Positions 63,593 to 64,000 of a stretch of DNA of 64,000 nt are shown here, in pieces. The notes under the pieces are model-generated. The model was not told the DNA's origin, ran no database searches, and saw nothing but the letters and a program-made list of their open reading frames with translations. Position numbers and translations under genes: made by a program. The DNA is from Fontibacillus panacisegetis (GTDB taxonomy: Bacteria; Bacillota; Bacilli; Paenibacillales; Paenibacillaceae): NCBI RefSeq assembly GCF_900102215.1, contig NZ_FNBG01000011.1:62001-126000 (forward strand), written 5' to 3'. Positions within the stretch are counted from its first letter, which is position 1, and each line of letters opens with the position of its first letter.

Positions 63593-64000
63593 CTCTTTAA
63601 GTTTACTGTTGTGTTGTGAGTGTGAAATCGAAGAAGTTTGTTTGTGAAGCTAGGACGCTCCGCATTCCATTTGATCTTCCGATCGCTGTTGCCATTGAAT
63701 TGTCTTCATTCATAACACCTGATTAGGTTACAATTCAATGGCAAAGGCGACCACTACCGTTTCTCCAGATTCAAATGGACTGCCTCCGCTACCGCTTCAC
63801 AAAAAAAACTACAGTTCGTTCCACCTTCCCGAACTAACTTTCACTCCTTACTCCTGACTGACGTAAGCGAATCCCGTAGGGACAGCGTCCTCCTTGCACA
63901 CAATACAGATCGATCCACGCGTTTCCTCATTAGGCAATTCTTCCTCGAATTAGCCTCCAACTCTCTGCTCATAAGCTAACGTATCCCGTCAGGGACAGCG
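63593..64000. repeat. Intergenic region upstream of mnmE with a short direct repeat
   Basis: No gene seen. GTAAGCGAATCCCGTAGGGACAGCG (63863-63887) recurs as CTAACGTATCCCGTCAGGGACAGCG at 63976-64000 with small changes; each contains a TCCC-GGGA dyad. The second copy is cut by the edge and there may be more beyond. ATTGAATTGT / ACAATTCAAT also occurs as an inverted pair (about 63694 and 63729). Such REP-like units may be structural or regulatory; unknown. Confidence 0.55.

Overview
The window is chromosomal DNA from a Gram-positive, spore-forming Bacillales bacterium, most likely a Paenibacillus. The evidence is gene order and content: mnmE, mnmG, rsmG, noc, parA (soj) and parB (spo0J), then the spore protease yyaC, rpsF-ssb-rpsR, gdpP-rplI-dnaB, purA, walR-walK-yycH-yycI-walJ, an HtrA-type protease and rlmH. 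This is the left flank of oriC known from Bacillus. It is written here in reverse, so oriC should lie just beyond the right edge.

Region by region. 1-3.9 kb: the start of a sensor kinase with its OmpR-type regulator, a divergent EamA exporter/AraC regulator pair, and a hydrolase. 4.1-10.8 kb: a leftward five-gene run with a methyltransferase-TPR protein, a LytTR regulator fused to a decayed ABC-ATPase domain, an ABC-2 transporter, and SecA2. 10.8-16.6 kb: a GIY-YIG nuclease remnant, an ECF sigma/anti-sigma pair, a methyltransferase, an HxlR regulator divergent from an MFS pump plus aldo/keto reductase, and a DUF421 protein. 16.6-22.9 kb: a sucrose/levan locus with a sucrose-type PTS EIIBC, a SacY-like antiterminator, levansucrase and levan hydrolase, with two RAT antiterminator targets. 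23-28.8 kb: an IS1182-type transposase remnant, an FtsX/MacB-like ABC transporter with its two-component system, and a truncated ORF next to rlmH. From 28.9 kb to the right edge the DNA is mostly core: rlmH, the wal operon, a M23 peptidase, purA with a PurR operator, dnaB, rplI, gdpP, ribosomal proteins, a tRNA-Ser, a candidate structured RNA, the sulfur and MscS genes, and the chromosome segregation and tRNA modification genes.

The genes work together as follows. The left 28 kb is accessory: carbohydrate use, efflux and stress sensing, with several gene remnants. The right 35 kb is conserved housekeeping. The observations I rate highest are the degenerate ABC-LytTR regulator and its unusual neighbours; a SacY-like protein whose second PRD has Gln and Glu where the phosphorylatable histidines should be; a parS-like palindrome inside a large cruciform next to noc; the paired PurBoxes of purA; and a promoter-to-terminator structured RNA between yjzC and tRNA-Ser. 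All calls come from reading the sequence; no database search was run.
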